From the NCBI GenBank assembly GCA_018882625.1, contig VERO01000145.1, positions 1 through 6,340 on the forward strand: 6,340 nucleotides of DNA. Reading direction: 5' to 3'. The notes beneath the pieces were generated by a model that had not been told where the DNA came from, searched no databases, and worked only from the letters and a program-made list of their open reading frames with translations. This document shows, in pieces, positions 1 to 4,865 of this stretch. Source of the stretch: Phycisphaerales bacterium. Its GTDB lineage: Bacteria > Planctomycetota > Phycisphaerae > Phycisphaerales > SM1A02. The number at the start of each line of letters is the position of its first letter. The stretch's first letter is position 1. Both the position numbers and the translations under genes were made by a program.

Positions 1-720
1 ACCCAGGTCCGTACCCAAGCTGGTGATGTTCAGGAGCTCCGCAGTGCGGAGTGCGAGCATCTCGAGCAATCGTCCAACCGAGGCGGGCTCGCGCACCTGC
101 GCAACATCCTTGACGTCGCGCTCGATCAGCGTCCGCAGGTACTCGCGGTGCCAGCTGCGCGCACGCGCGGGCGAGCGGGACAGTGCCTCCGGAAATCCGC
201 CAGCGACGATGCGCCGGGCCAGCTCGTGCGCCGCATCTGGCTGAGCCGGGAGGATGGCAGCTTTGAGGCGCCCTGCGAGAAAGTTCGCCAGGAATCGGCC
301 GGGCACACGCGCCTGCTCGGCTGCGGTCAGCGGCTGCAGCTGCACGACCTCCAAGCGTCCTGCCAGCGAGTCCCCAAGATTGGGGAGTAGCAGCAGGTTT
401 GCGGACCCCGTCAGCACGAAGCGGCCCGGCCGGCGGTCGCGGTCAACCGACAGCTTGATCGTGCGCAGGAGCTCGGGCACTCGCTGGATCTCGTCGAGGA
501 TCGCGCGCTGCGGCAGCGATGCGATAAAGCCGGTGGGATCGTTGCGCGCGAATGCCAGCGTGGCCTCGTCGTCGAAGGTGACGTAGGCGTAGCGCGGCTC
601 GAGCGTGCGGGCCAGCGTGGTCTTGCCGGACTGCCGCGGCCCGAGCAGGCACACCACGGGCGTGTCGCGCAGCGCCGCCCTCACGCTGGCGAGCAGCGGC
701 CTGGCCAGTAGCGTGGTCAT
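1..720 (-). CDS. AAA+ ATPase, AAA_14/DUF4143 family (5' part; C-terminus outside window)
   Basis: The frame is open from an ATG at 720 down to position 1, giving 240 residues; the family is usually about 400 aa, so roughly the last 40% is outside. Visible in order: Walker A GPRQSGKTT (27-35), Walker B AILDEIQRVP (73-82), a sensor-type LTGSAN (103-108), the family-typical GRLEVVQLQPLT (121-132), then GGFPEAL (174-180) and ERDVKDVAQV (200-209), which lead into the DUF4143 region. These motifs in this order are diagnostic of the family. Such proteins bind and hydrolyse ATP, often occur in defence and mobile regions, and have no well-established cellular role. The start follows a weak GGACGG about 9 nt upstream. 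It is transcribed away from a 23-bp repeat array that probably controls it. Family assignment is firm; function is unknown. Confidence 0.93.
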   Translation of the reverse strand, partial: MTTLLARPLLASVRAALRDTPVVCLLGPRQSGKTTLARTLEPRYAYVTFDDEATLAFARNDPTGFIASLPQRAILDEIQRVPELLRTIKLSVDRDRRPGRFVLTGSANLLLLPNLGDSLAGRLEVVQLQPLTAAEQARVPGRFLANFLAGRLKAAILPAQPDAAHELARRIVAGGFPEALSRSPARARSWHREYLRTLIERDVKDVAQVREPASVGRLLEMLALRTAELLNITSLGTDLG

Positions 721-735
721 GGCGCACCGTCCATA

Positions 736-839
736 TGCCTACTAGAGTAGCGGCTATTTGCCTATTAGGCAAGCGTCCAATTGCCTATTAGGCGGGCGGC
801 TATCTGCCTATTAGGCGATCGGCCAATTGCCTAGTGGAC
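736..839. repeat. Tandem 23-bp repeats with palindromic core, 4.5 copies
   Basis: Units start at 736, 759, 782, 805 and 828 (the last partial), spaced exactly 23 bp. Units 2-4 begin with the identical 12-mer TGCCTATTAGGC, which holds a perfect 5-bp inverted repeat around one base (GCCTA-T-TAGGC, at 760-770, 783-793 and 806-816). The outer units are diverged: the first carries a different palindrome (CTACT-AG-AGTAG, 739-750) and the fifth reads GCCTAGTGGAC. The unit tails alternate: 1 and 3 end in GCGGCTATT/C, 2 and 4 in CGTCCAAT or CGGCCAAT, giving a 46-bp higher-order period. A 23-bp pitch is slightly over two helical turns, so the palindromes would lie on nearly one face of the DNA. This looks like an operator array (iteron-like) for the ATPase gene. 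The binding protein is not identified; the neighbouring ribbon-helix-helix protein is a candidate. Confidence 0.9.
744..772 (-). promoter_or_regulatory. Possible promoter of the DUF4143 ATPase gene, inside the repeat array
   Basis: On the minus strand, TTGCCT (767-772) and TACTCT (744-749) are separated by 17 bp and would start transcription about 20 nt before the ATG at 720. The -35 box lies in the palindrome of repeat unit 2 and the -10 box in the altered palindrome of unit 1, so a protein bound to the repeats would cover the promoter. The boxes match the consensus only partly, so this is a suggestion. Confidence 0.35.
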
Positions 840-965
840 TGGCGCGCCGCGCACCATCTCGTTGACGACGGCGGACAAGGCCATTCCGCTCGATGCGCAG
901 TGGGACCGCAGGGCTCGGTGCAGCGACGGCTCGAACCGGATCGTGGATCGCGCGGGGGTCGACAT
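831..965 (-). CDS. Small ribbon-helix-helix (CopG/Arc-like) protein, 44 aa, probable orphan antitoxin
   Basis: An ATG at 965 opens a 44-residue frame ending in TAG at 831-833. The product has the ribbon-helix-helix pattern: a short strand (STIRFEP, 7-13), helix A (LHRALRSHCASS, 15-26), a turn with G27, and helix B (ALSAVVNEMVRG, 29-40). The TIRFEPxLHRALR and LSxxVNEMVR signatures are those of antitoxin-type CopG/RHH repressors, which dimerise and bind palindromic operators through the strand. Family members are usually 70-90 aa with a C-terminal toxin-binding arm; this one stops just after the DNA-binding fold, so it may be C-terminally truncated. The stop codon lies in the last unit of the repeat array. 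A well-spaced promoter precedes it, with the -10 box 6 nt from the ATG. No RelE/ParE-type toxin lies on either side. It could instead be a decaying remnant. Confidence 0.72.
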   Translation of the reverse strand: MSTPARSTIRFEPSLHRALRSHCASSGMALSAVVNEMVRGAPVH

Positions 966-971
966 CGCTCG

Positions 972-1000
972 ATTGCAGCATCCGCACAGCCTGCGGTCAA
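972..1000 (-). promoter_or_regulatory. Promoter for the ribbon-helix-helix gene (leaderless)
   Basis: On the minus strand, TTGACC (995-1000) and TGCAAT (972-977) are 17 bp apart, a good sigma-70-type arrangement. Only 6 nt separate the -10 box from the ATG at 965, so transcription would start at or next to the start codon. There is no Shine-Dalgarno in this gap, in keeping with a leaderless message. Confidence 0.6.
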
Positions 1001-1028
1001 TGCACTTTCCCGCTCTATGGACAAGTCA

Positions 1029-1940
1029 TCATCGCCACGGCCCGCCGGGAGGCCAATGCTGCGCCAGATCGCGACCTTCCGCGATCGAAGCGAGCACTGG
1101 GTTCGCGAACGCGGCTACTGCTTCGCGCACCTCAGCGAAAGTACCTGGGATACCGGAACCGCCTATGCGCTTGCGGAGCGCAGCCCATTGGGCGTCCTTG
1201 GCTGGATCGCGAAGCACGTGTGGCGCGAATGCCTCGTGGGCAGCGGCGATGACCATTTCACGGCGTGCGCACGTGCGCCGGATCGCGCTTGTCATCAGGC
1301 ACCCGTCAAACTCCCGTGCGCGCGTAAGCGCCCACACGTCAAAGAAGTCCTTGAGGCGACTGTTGAGCCTGCCACGATCGAGCATGACGTGCAGCTTCTC
1401 CGCAATCGCCGTTTCTGGCGTGTATCCCGTGAGGCGCGATACCGGCATGCCAATCAGGGATGGGTACTCGATCTCAACGGGTCCGGGCGTCACCTGGTCC
1501 CCAAACGCAATGTCGATGCGCATTGGCAGCCGTGCGCGACCGAGGCGACCATGGAACTTGACCCTCAGGCCCTCGTACTCCGCAGCCGCACCGATCGGGC
1601 CGATCGAAACCGATGAGGCGTCGAAGATCATCCCGTCGGGCTCGACCTCTGTCTCACAGATCCGGCGCATGGCAACAGCAACCCGGTCGGACTGGTTAGG
1701 CATATGCCCCAAGAGATCGATGTCGCTTGTGGGCCGGAGCTGCGACACCTTCCACACTCGCAGCATCAGTGCGCCCTTGAGAGTGAACCGATCACGGTAC
1801 GGGGACATCGCGAGCCGGTGCAGAAAGCGCTCAAGCGCAAAGTGCTGGAGCATGTCGTTGAATCGCTCCCCAGACCTCTGAGCCGCATTCCTGAGCATCT
1901 GGTGAACTAGTGCAGTGCCATCCTTAGGCTGCCGCGTCAC
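1029..1940 (-). CDS. abiEii: AbiEii-family nucleotidyltransferase toxin (type IV toxin-antitoxin), intact copy
   Basis: This is 303 aa, within the normal range for AbiEii/DUF1814 toxins. Family knowledge: these are DNA-polymerase-beta-like nucleotidyltransferases that arrest growth; the MenT relatives add nucleotides to tRNA 3' ends. Motifs seen: LKGALMLR (54-61) followed by the DxD motif TSDIDLLG (71-78; D73, D75), a third acidic motif RIDIAFGD (141-148), AEKLHVML (180-187, K182) and RLKDFFDVW (195-203). All the catalytic-type residues I would expect are present, so it is probably active. The start is GTG at 1940, overlapping the TGA of the upstream abiEi by 4 nt (GTGA). That start is supported because the N-terminus then aligns without gaps to the paralogue starting at 4013 (63 of 138 residues identical by hand count). 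It is translationally coupled to, and repressed through, AbiEi. Confidence 0.92.
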   Translation of the reverse strand: MTRQPKDGTALVHQMLRNAAQRSGERFNDMLQHFALERFLHRLAMSPYRDRFTLKGALMLRVWKVSQLRPTSDIDLLGHMPNQSDRVAVAMRRICETEVEPDGMIFDASSVSIGPIGAAAEYEGLRVKFHGRLGRARLPMRIDIAFGDQVTPGPVEIEYPSLIGMPVSRLTGYTPETAIAEKLHVMLDRGRLNSRLKDFFDVWALTRAREFDGCLMTSAIRRTCARREMVIAAAHEAFAPHVLRDPAKDAQWAALRKRIGGSGIPGTFAEVREAVAAFANPVLASIAEGRDLAQHWPPGGPWR

Positions 1941-2596
1941 GCGAGCATCCCGTCGATGTAGGGACGCATCACCGAGTCCACGCGATCCACTTCCGCGTAG
2001 CGGGCAAGCGCCACGAGGTCGCGCCGCCTTCGCGACAGGTACGCACGGAGCGCCTCGAGGGCGATGTCGAGGCCAATCTTGTTGCGGAACTTGAAGCTGT
2101 CCGCCACCGACTTCGCGGCGCTGAACACTCGGATCCGCGTCCCGTCGACGACATGCTCCTCGACGCCCTCGCTCATCGAGGCGGGACTGAACCGGTACAT
2201 GCGGGTGGGCGGTTGCCGGATGACCGGAGTCCATCCGCCGGGCGGAAGCGCCACATCGACCGAGTGCGGGATGTGCGTGGTCAGTCCGTGGATGGCCAGC
2301 GCCGACGTGAGGCAGATCACGCCACGCGGAATCCGCAGCGAGACGGCGACGAGGTCGGGATCGCCAGAAGCCCTCGACCCTGCGAGTCGATAGACGCCGC
2401 GCGATATGCACTCCACCCTCCCTGCGTCACGCAGGAGGTAGAGCGTCCGAGGGTGGATGCCCGCCCGAATCGCCTCGCTAGCGCGGAGGGTGCCGCCTGC
2501 GCGACGGAACGCCGCGAGCGCACTCGGACTGGGACCCGGGCTAGGGCTAGGGCCACGGCTGGGGCTGGGGCTAGAGGATCTCGTCCGGCGCGGCAT
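1937..2596 (-). CDS. abiEi: AbiEi-family antitoxin and autorepressor (first AbiE pair)
   Basis: The product is 219 aa. Residues about 26-72 form the N-terminal winged helix (ASEAIRAGIHPRTLYLLRDAG, then the wing ISRGVYRLAGS), and about 90-219 the C-terminal AbiEi domain, with RGVICLTSALAIHGLTT (91-107) and SAAKSVADSFKFRNKIG (159-175). AbiEi proteins bind inverted repeats in their own promoter and counteract AbiEii. Residues 7-25 are a serine/proline linker encoded by hexanucleotide repeats. The start is chosen at 2596 because the paralogue at 3396 begins in the same way (M-x-RR) and cannot be extended to an upstream start, and because a 25-bp palindrome ends 5 bp before this ATG. A longer form from ATG 2671, with a strong GGAGG 8 nt upstream, would translate through the palindrome (RYSYRYSYS); I consider this less likely but cannot exclude it. 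It overlaps abiEii by 4 nt. Confidence 0.9.
   Translation of the reverse strand: MPRRTRSSSPSPSRGPSPSPGPSPSALAAFRRAGGTLRASEAIRAGIHPRTLYLLRDAGRVECISRGVYRLAGSRASGDPDLVAVSLRIPRGVICLTSALAIHGLTTHIPHSVDVALPPGGWTPVIRQPPTRMYRFSPASMSEGVEEHVVDGTRIRVFSAAKSVADSFKFRNKIGLDIALEALRAYLSRRRRDLVALARYAEVDRVDSVMRPYIDGMLA
2538..2573. repeat. Six tandem hexanucleotides (GGGCTA-type) within abiEi, G-quadruplex-prone
   Basis: Six 6-bp units in a row read GGGCTA, GGGCTA, GGGCCA, CGGCTG, GGGCTG, GGGCTA on the plus strand. They lie in frame in abiEi and encode alternating Ser-Pro/Gly-Pro residues near the N-terminus, so gain or loss of units would lengthen or shorten the linker without a frameshift. The plus strand, which is the template for this gene, has GGG/GGGG runs with loops of 3, 3, 8 and 2 nt, compatible with a loose G-quadruplex. 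Confidence 0.8.
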
Positions 2597-2601
2597 GGCT
2601 T

Positions 2602-2626
2602 TACAAATACTGTACGAGTATCTGTA
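2602..2626 (-). promoter_or_regulatory. Palindromic operator in front of abiEi (first pair)
   Basis: A 25-bp inverted repeat: on the minus strand TACAGATACT, the 5-bp centre CGTAC, then AGTATTTGTA. The 10-bp arms match at 9 of 10 positions. The site ends 5 bp before the abiEi ATG (2596), leaving no room for a ribosome binding site. Immediately upstream, AGTTACA is also found at the second abiEi operator. AbiEi proteins are known to bind inverted repeats in their own promoter, so this is the likely autoregulation site. The local AT content is far above its surroundings, as expected for a promoter. Confidence 0.7.
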
Positions 2627-2803
2627 ACTATACCTGACTTTATCCATCACTCCACTCGTGGCTGCCGTCATTTCGAGACCCTCCAAGCTGACCTCCCTGG
2701 TCCGTGTGCCACCCTAGCGCCCGCAGGCCAGCCTCCTCGCCGGTCGTGCCAAAGCGCATCAAGATTGCTGTAAGACTTGCCGCCCGCGCCCCGGCGCCCC
2801 ACT

Positions 2804-2837
2804 TTCGCACAATTCGCTCGTTTCGTTCGTTGCGAAT
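2804..2837. promoter_or_regulatory. Overlapping inverted repeats upstream of the excisionase-type regulator gene
   Basis: Two nested inverted pairs share the same right arm: TTCGCA (2804-2809) with TGCGAA (2831-2836), and ATTCGC (2812-2817) with GCGAAT (2832-2837). Between them run several TTCG repeats. The right arm overlaps the proposed -35 box of the gene starting at 2869, which would suit autorepression by its helix-turn-helix product. Arms are short, so confidence is limited. Confidence 0.4.
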
Positions 2838-2858
2838 AGGCGCACGCCGCGCTAGGGT
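2830..2858 (+). promoter_or_regulatory. Promoter for the excisionase-type regulator gene
   Basis: TTGCGA (2830-2835) and TAGGGT (2853-2858) are separated by 17 bp. Ten bases separate the -10 box from the ATG at 2869, so the leader would be only a few nucleotides and there is no usable Shine-Dalgarno. Confidence 0.5.
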
Positions 2859-2868
2859 GTGTGCAGGC

Positions 2869-3324
2869 ATGCCGACACCCGATGCCAACCCCCCGCCCAC
2901 GCCGCCATCCGAGGTCGAGGTGCGCCTGGCCCGCGAGTCGAGTCAGCGCCTGCGCCGGCTCGTCAAGGCAAACCGCACGCTCCGCTTCACCCCGGCCGGC
3001 GGCCGTTCAGGGACCGTAGAGATCCCGGCACCCGCCGCGGACCTCCTGCTGCGCCTGCTCAACCAGATGGCGCAGGGCCACGCGGTCACGATCATCCCGG
3101 TCCAATCGGAGCTCACGACCCAGCAGGCAGCCGAGATCCTCGGCGTGTCGCGCCCGTTCGTGGTGAAGGAGATCGAGGAGCGGCGCCTGCCTGCGCGCAA
3201 GGTCGGCACACGCCGGCGCGTGATGCTGGGCGACCTGATGACCTACAAGCAGCGCTCCGACGCGAGCCGCCAGCGCGCGCTCGCCGACCTCGCCGCGCTC
3301 GACGAAGAGCTCGGGCTCCAGTGA
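2869..3324 (+). CDS. Excisionase-type helix-turn-helix protein, PIN-toxin-associated antitoxin family; partner missing
   Basis: This is a 151-aa protein. A disordered N-terminus (PTPDANPPPTPPSE) is followed by a domain typical of this family (VEIPAPAADLLLRLLNQMAQGH, 50-71, and AVTIIPVQSELTTQ, 72-85), the MerR/excisionase-like helix-turn-helix (TTQQAAEILGVSRPFVVKEI, 83-102; wing RKVGTRRRVMLGDLMTYK, 110-127) and a C-terminal helix ending EELGLQ. From family knowledge, close relatives with this exact architecture are antitoxins encoded directly before a PIN-domain RNase, whose start usually overlaps or abuts. Here the next gene is abiEi, 71 bp further on, and I see no PIN-type sequence, so the antitoxin is an orphan. 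The start is set at 2869 by the promoter spacing; the frame extends further upstream to 2704, but that part has no recognisable domain. It may repress its own promoter. Confidence 0.85.
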   Translation: MPTPDANPPPTPPSEVEVRLARESSQRLRRLVKANRTLRFTPAGGRSGTVEIPAPAADLLLRLLNQMAQGHAVTIIPVQSELTTQQAAEILGVSRPFVVKEIEERRLPARKVGTRRRVMLGDLMTYKQRSDASRQRALADLAALDEELGLQ

Positions 3325-3359
3325 GCCCCGCCAGCTCCGCGGATGTGTGATCAATTCTG

Positions 3360-3381
3360 CTACAGTTACACAAATCTGTAG
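3360..3381 (+). promoter_or_regulatory. Palindromic operator in front of abiEi (second pair)
   Basis: A perfect 6-bp inverted repeat, CTACAG (3360-3365) and CTGTAG (3376-3381), surrounds a 10-bp AT-rich spacer. Overlapping its right arm is TAGTAT (3379-3384), a possible -10 box 11 nt before the ATG at 3396, giving a nearly leaderless transcript. It shares AGTTACA and a GTAT-containing right flank, at similar distance from the start codon, with the operator of the first abiEi. The two sites probably bind related AbiEi repressors. Confidence 0.62.
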
Positions 3382-3395
3382 TATGTTCGATCCAC

Positions 3396-4013
3396 ATGCG
3401 CCGCCGCCCAGCACCCAAGCCTCCCCCGGCCCTCGTCCGCGCGGCTCGCGCAAAGCCGGCCGGAATCGTGCGGGCCTGCGAGGCGAGATCGGCAGGACTC
3501 CACCCTCGCGCAATCGCCGCCATGGTCGAAGCCGGGCAGCTCATCCGCGTCAGCCGGGGCCTGTACCGCCTGCGCGGCTCGGCCCCCGCGGAACCTGACC
3601 TCGCGATCGTCGCGCGCAAGGTGCCTACTGCGGTCATCTGCCTCGTGTCCGCACTGTCCATCCACCGACTGACCACACAGATACCGCGCGCCGTCGACCT
3701 TGCCGTCCCTCGCGGCTTCAAGGACCGGCTGATCGAGCACCCACCCGTGCGCTTCTATCGATTCGGCAGCGACTCGCTCGCGGCCGGCATCGAGACATTC
3801 GCCGTGAACGGCCATGACATGCGCATCTACGGCGCGGCCAAGACGGTCGCCGACTGCTTCAAGTTCAGGAACAGGATCGGCACCGACATCGCCGTGGAGG
3901 CGCTGCGCAACTACGTGCGCCGGCGCGGCGCCAGGATCGACGATCTCATGGCATTTGCGCGCGTCAACCGCGTGCAGGCAGTGATGGCTCCATACCTTGC
4001 CGCACTGCTCTGA
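3396..4013 (+). CDS. abiEi: AbiEi-family antitoxin and autorepressor (second AbiE pair)
   Basis: This is a 205-aa paralogue of the product of the first abiEi. The N-terminus is basic and proline-rich (MRRRPAPKPPPALVRAARAK), then a winged helix (EARSAGLHPRAIAAMVEAG, wing IRVSRGLYRLRGS) and the AbiEi C-terminal domain with TAVICLVSALSIHRLTTQIP and GAAKTVADCFKFRNRIG. The ATG at 3396 is the only plausible start: an in-frame TGA lies at 3347-3349 and no start codon falls between. It is preceded by a palindromic operator and lacks a Shine-Dalgarno. Its stop overlaps the next gene's ATG by one base (TGATG). The reading frame is intact and the conserved positions are kept, although the toxin it should control is broken, so its remaining role is likely as a DNA-binding repressor, possibly with cross-talk to the first pair. 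Confidence 0.92.
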   Translation: MRRRPAPKPPPALVRAARAKPAGIVRACEARSAGLHPRAIAAMVEAGQLIRVSRGLYRLRGSAPAEPDLAIVARKVPTAVICLVSALSIHRLTTQIPRAVDLAVPRGFKDRLIEHPPVRFYRFGSDSLAAGIETFAVNGHDMRIYGAAKTVADCFKFRNRIGTDIAVEALRNYVRRRGARIDDLMAFARVNRVQAVMAPYLAALL

Positions 4014-4836
4014 TGGCGAGGGAGATCACGAACACATCCGCGTCCGTGCACGCACGCTTACTGAATGTGGCGCGCGGCAGCGCACGACCATTCAGCGACC
4101 TTCTGCAGGCCTTTGCGATGGAACGCTTTCTGTGCCGTCTTGCGCGGACTCCGCACGCTGATCGATTCGTGCTCAAGGGCGCAATGCTGATGCGCGCGTG
4201 GGACCCTCTGCTGTTCCGGACCACCATGGACATCGATCTGCTCGCACGTGTGCCAAACTCGATCGCGACCCTTGAGCGGATCATGCGGGACGCATGCGAC
4301 AGTGCGGTGGAGCCGGATGGCATTCGCTTCGACCCCACTTCGGTGCAGGGCGAGACGATCATCGAGGATGCCGACTACTCGGGCATTCGCCTTACGTTTG
4401 TCGGAATGCTGGGCAAGGCACCCCTCTACTCGCATATCCGCCCGAGACCGCTGTTGCGGAGAAGTTTCAGGTCATGCTGTTCCGCGCGGAGTCGAACAGC
4501 CGCATGAAGGACTTCCATGACATTTGGTGGATGTCCGCCCACCTCCCGTTCGACGGGCGCTCGCTCTCCGAAGCCATCACTGCAACGTGTGCACGACGCC
4601 GGACTGAGTTGCCTGCACAACCGACCGTACTCACGCGACAGTTCGCCACAAGTCAGTCGAAGCAGGCACAGTGGAGCACGTTTCGTGGTCGCCTTGTTGG
4701 CAGCAGCTGTCCGACGGAGTTCGAGGCGGTGATGGAACAGCTACGCAGATTCCTCGGACCGGTCGTGGCAGCGCTTCGATCGCACGAGAAGCTCATACTC
4801 GCCTGGGATCCCGTGCATGGCTGGACCGATGTGTAG
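4013..4836 (+). pseudogene. abiEii: AbiEii nucleotidyltransferase toxin, inactivated by a deletion and frameshift (second AbiE pair)
   Basis: From the ATG at 4013 (TGATG overlap with abiEi) the product aligns without gaps to the intact paralogue for 138 residues, including LKGAMLMR (54-61) and the DxD motif TMDIDLLA (71-78), up to GMLGKAPL. The frame then becomes unrelated and stops at 4507. The homologous sequence resumes in another frame around 4426-4435 as LLAYPPETAVAEKFQVML and runs through SRMKDFHDIWWM to TAG at 4834-4836. Placing the conserved tyrosine (Y173 in the paralogue) shows that 94 nt are missing; restoring them gives 305 aa, close to the paralogue's 303. The lost stretch covers residues equal to about 139-170, including the RIDIAFGD acidic motif. 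The toxin is therefore frameshifted and lacks a catalytic block. The rest of the gene is otherwise well kept, so the loss looks recent. Confidence 0.9.
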
Positions 4837-4865
4837 GGAATGGCTTGCTGGCGTACGCCCCACGC

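Noticed and set aside
736..839. CRISPR array
   Set aside because: The units are directly tandem at 23 bp with no unique spacers, and no cas genes are present.
862..1881. Long plus-strand open frame opposite abiEii
   Set aside because: Low-complexity Arg/Ser/Ala composition with no motif; the opposite strand carries a well-conserved nucleotidyltransferase.
1941..2411. A much longer open frame upstream of the first abiEii, which would give a 460-aa protein
   Set aside because: The added part is arginine- and histidine-rich, matches no domain, and lies over the abiEi coding region in another frame. The GTG at 1940 aligns with the paralogue's start.
2640..2900. Possible minus-strand gene upstream of the first abiEi
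   Set aside because: The translated sequence has no recognisable domain and would cross the promoter region of the divergent gene at 2869.
4418..4507. Programmed frameshift in the second abiEii
   Set aside because: No slippery sequence or stimulatory structure is evident, and about 31 conserved codons with a catalytic motif are missing, which frameshifting cannot restore.
4837..4865. GGCGTACGCC palindrome (4850-4859) between convergent genes as a terminator
   Set aside because: It has no real loop and no T-run, so it would not form a stable intrinsic terminator.
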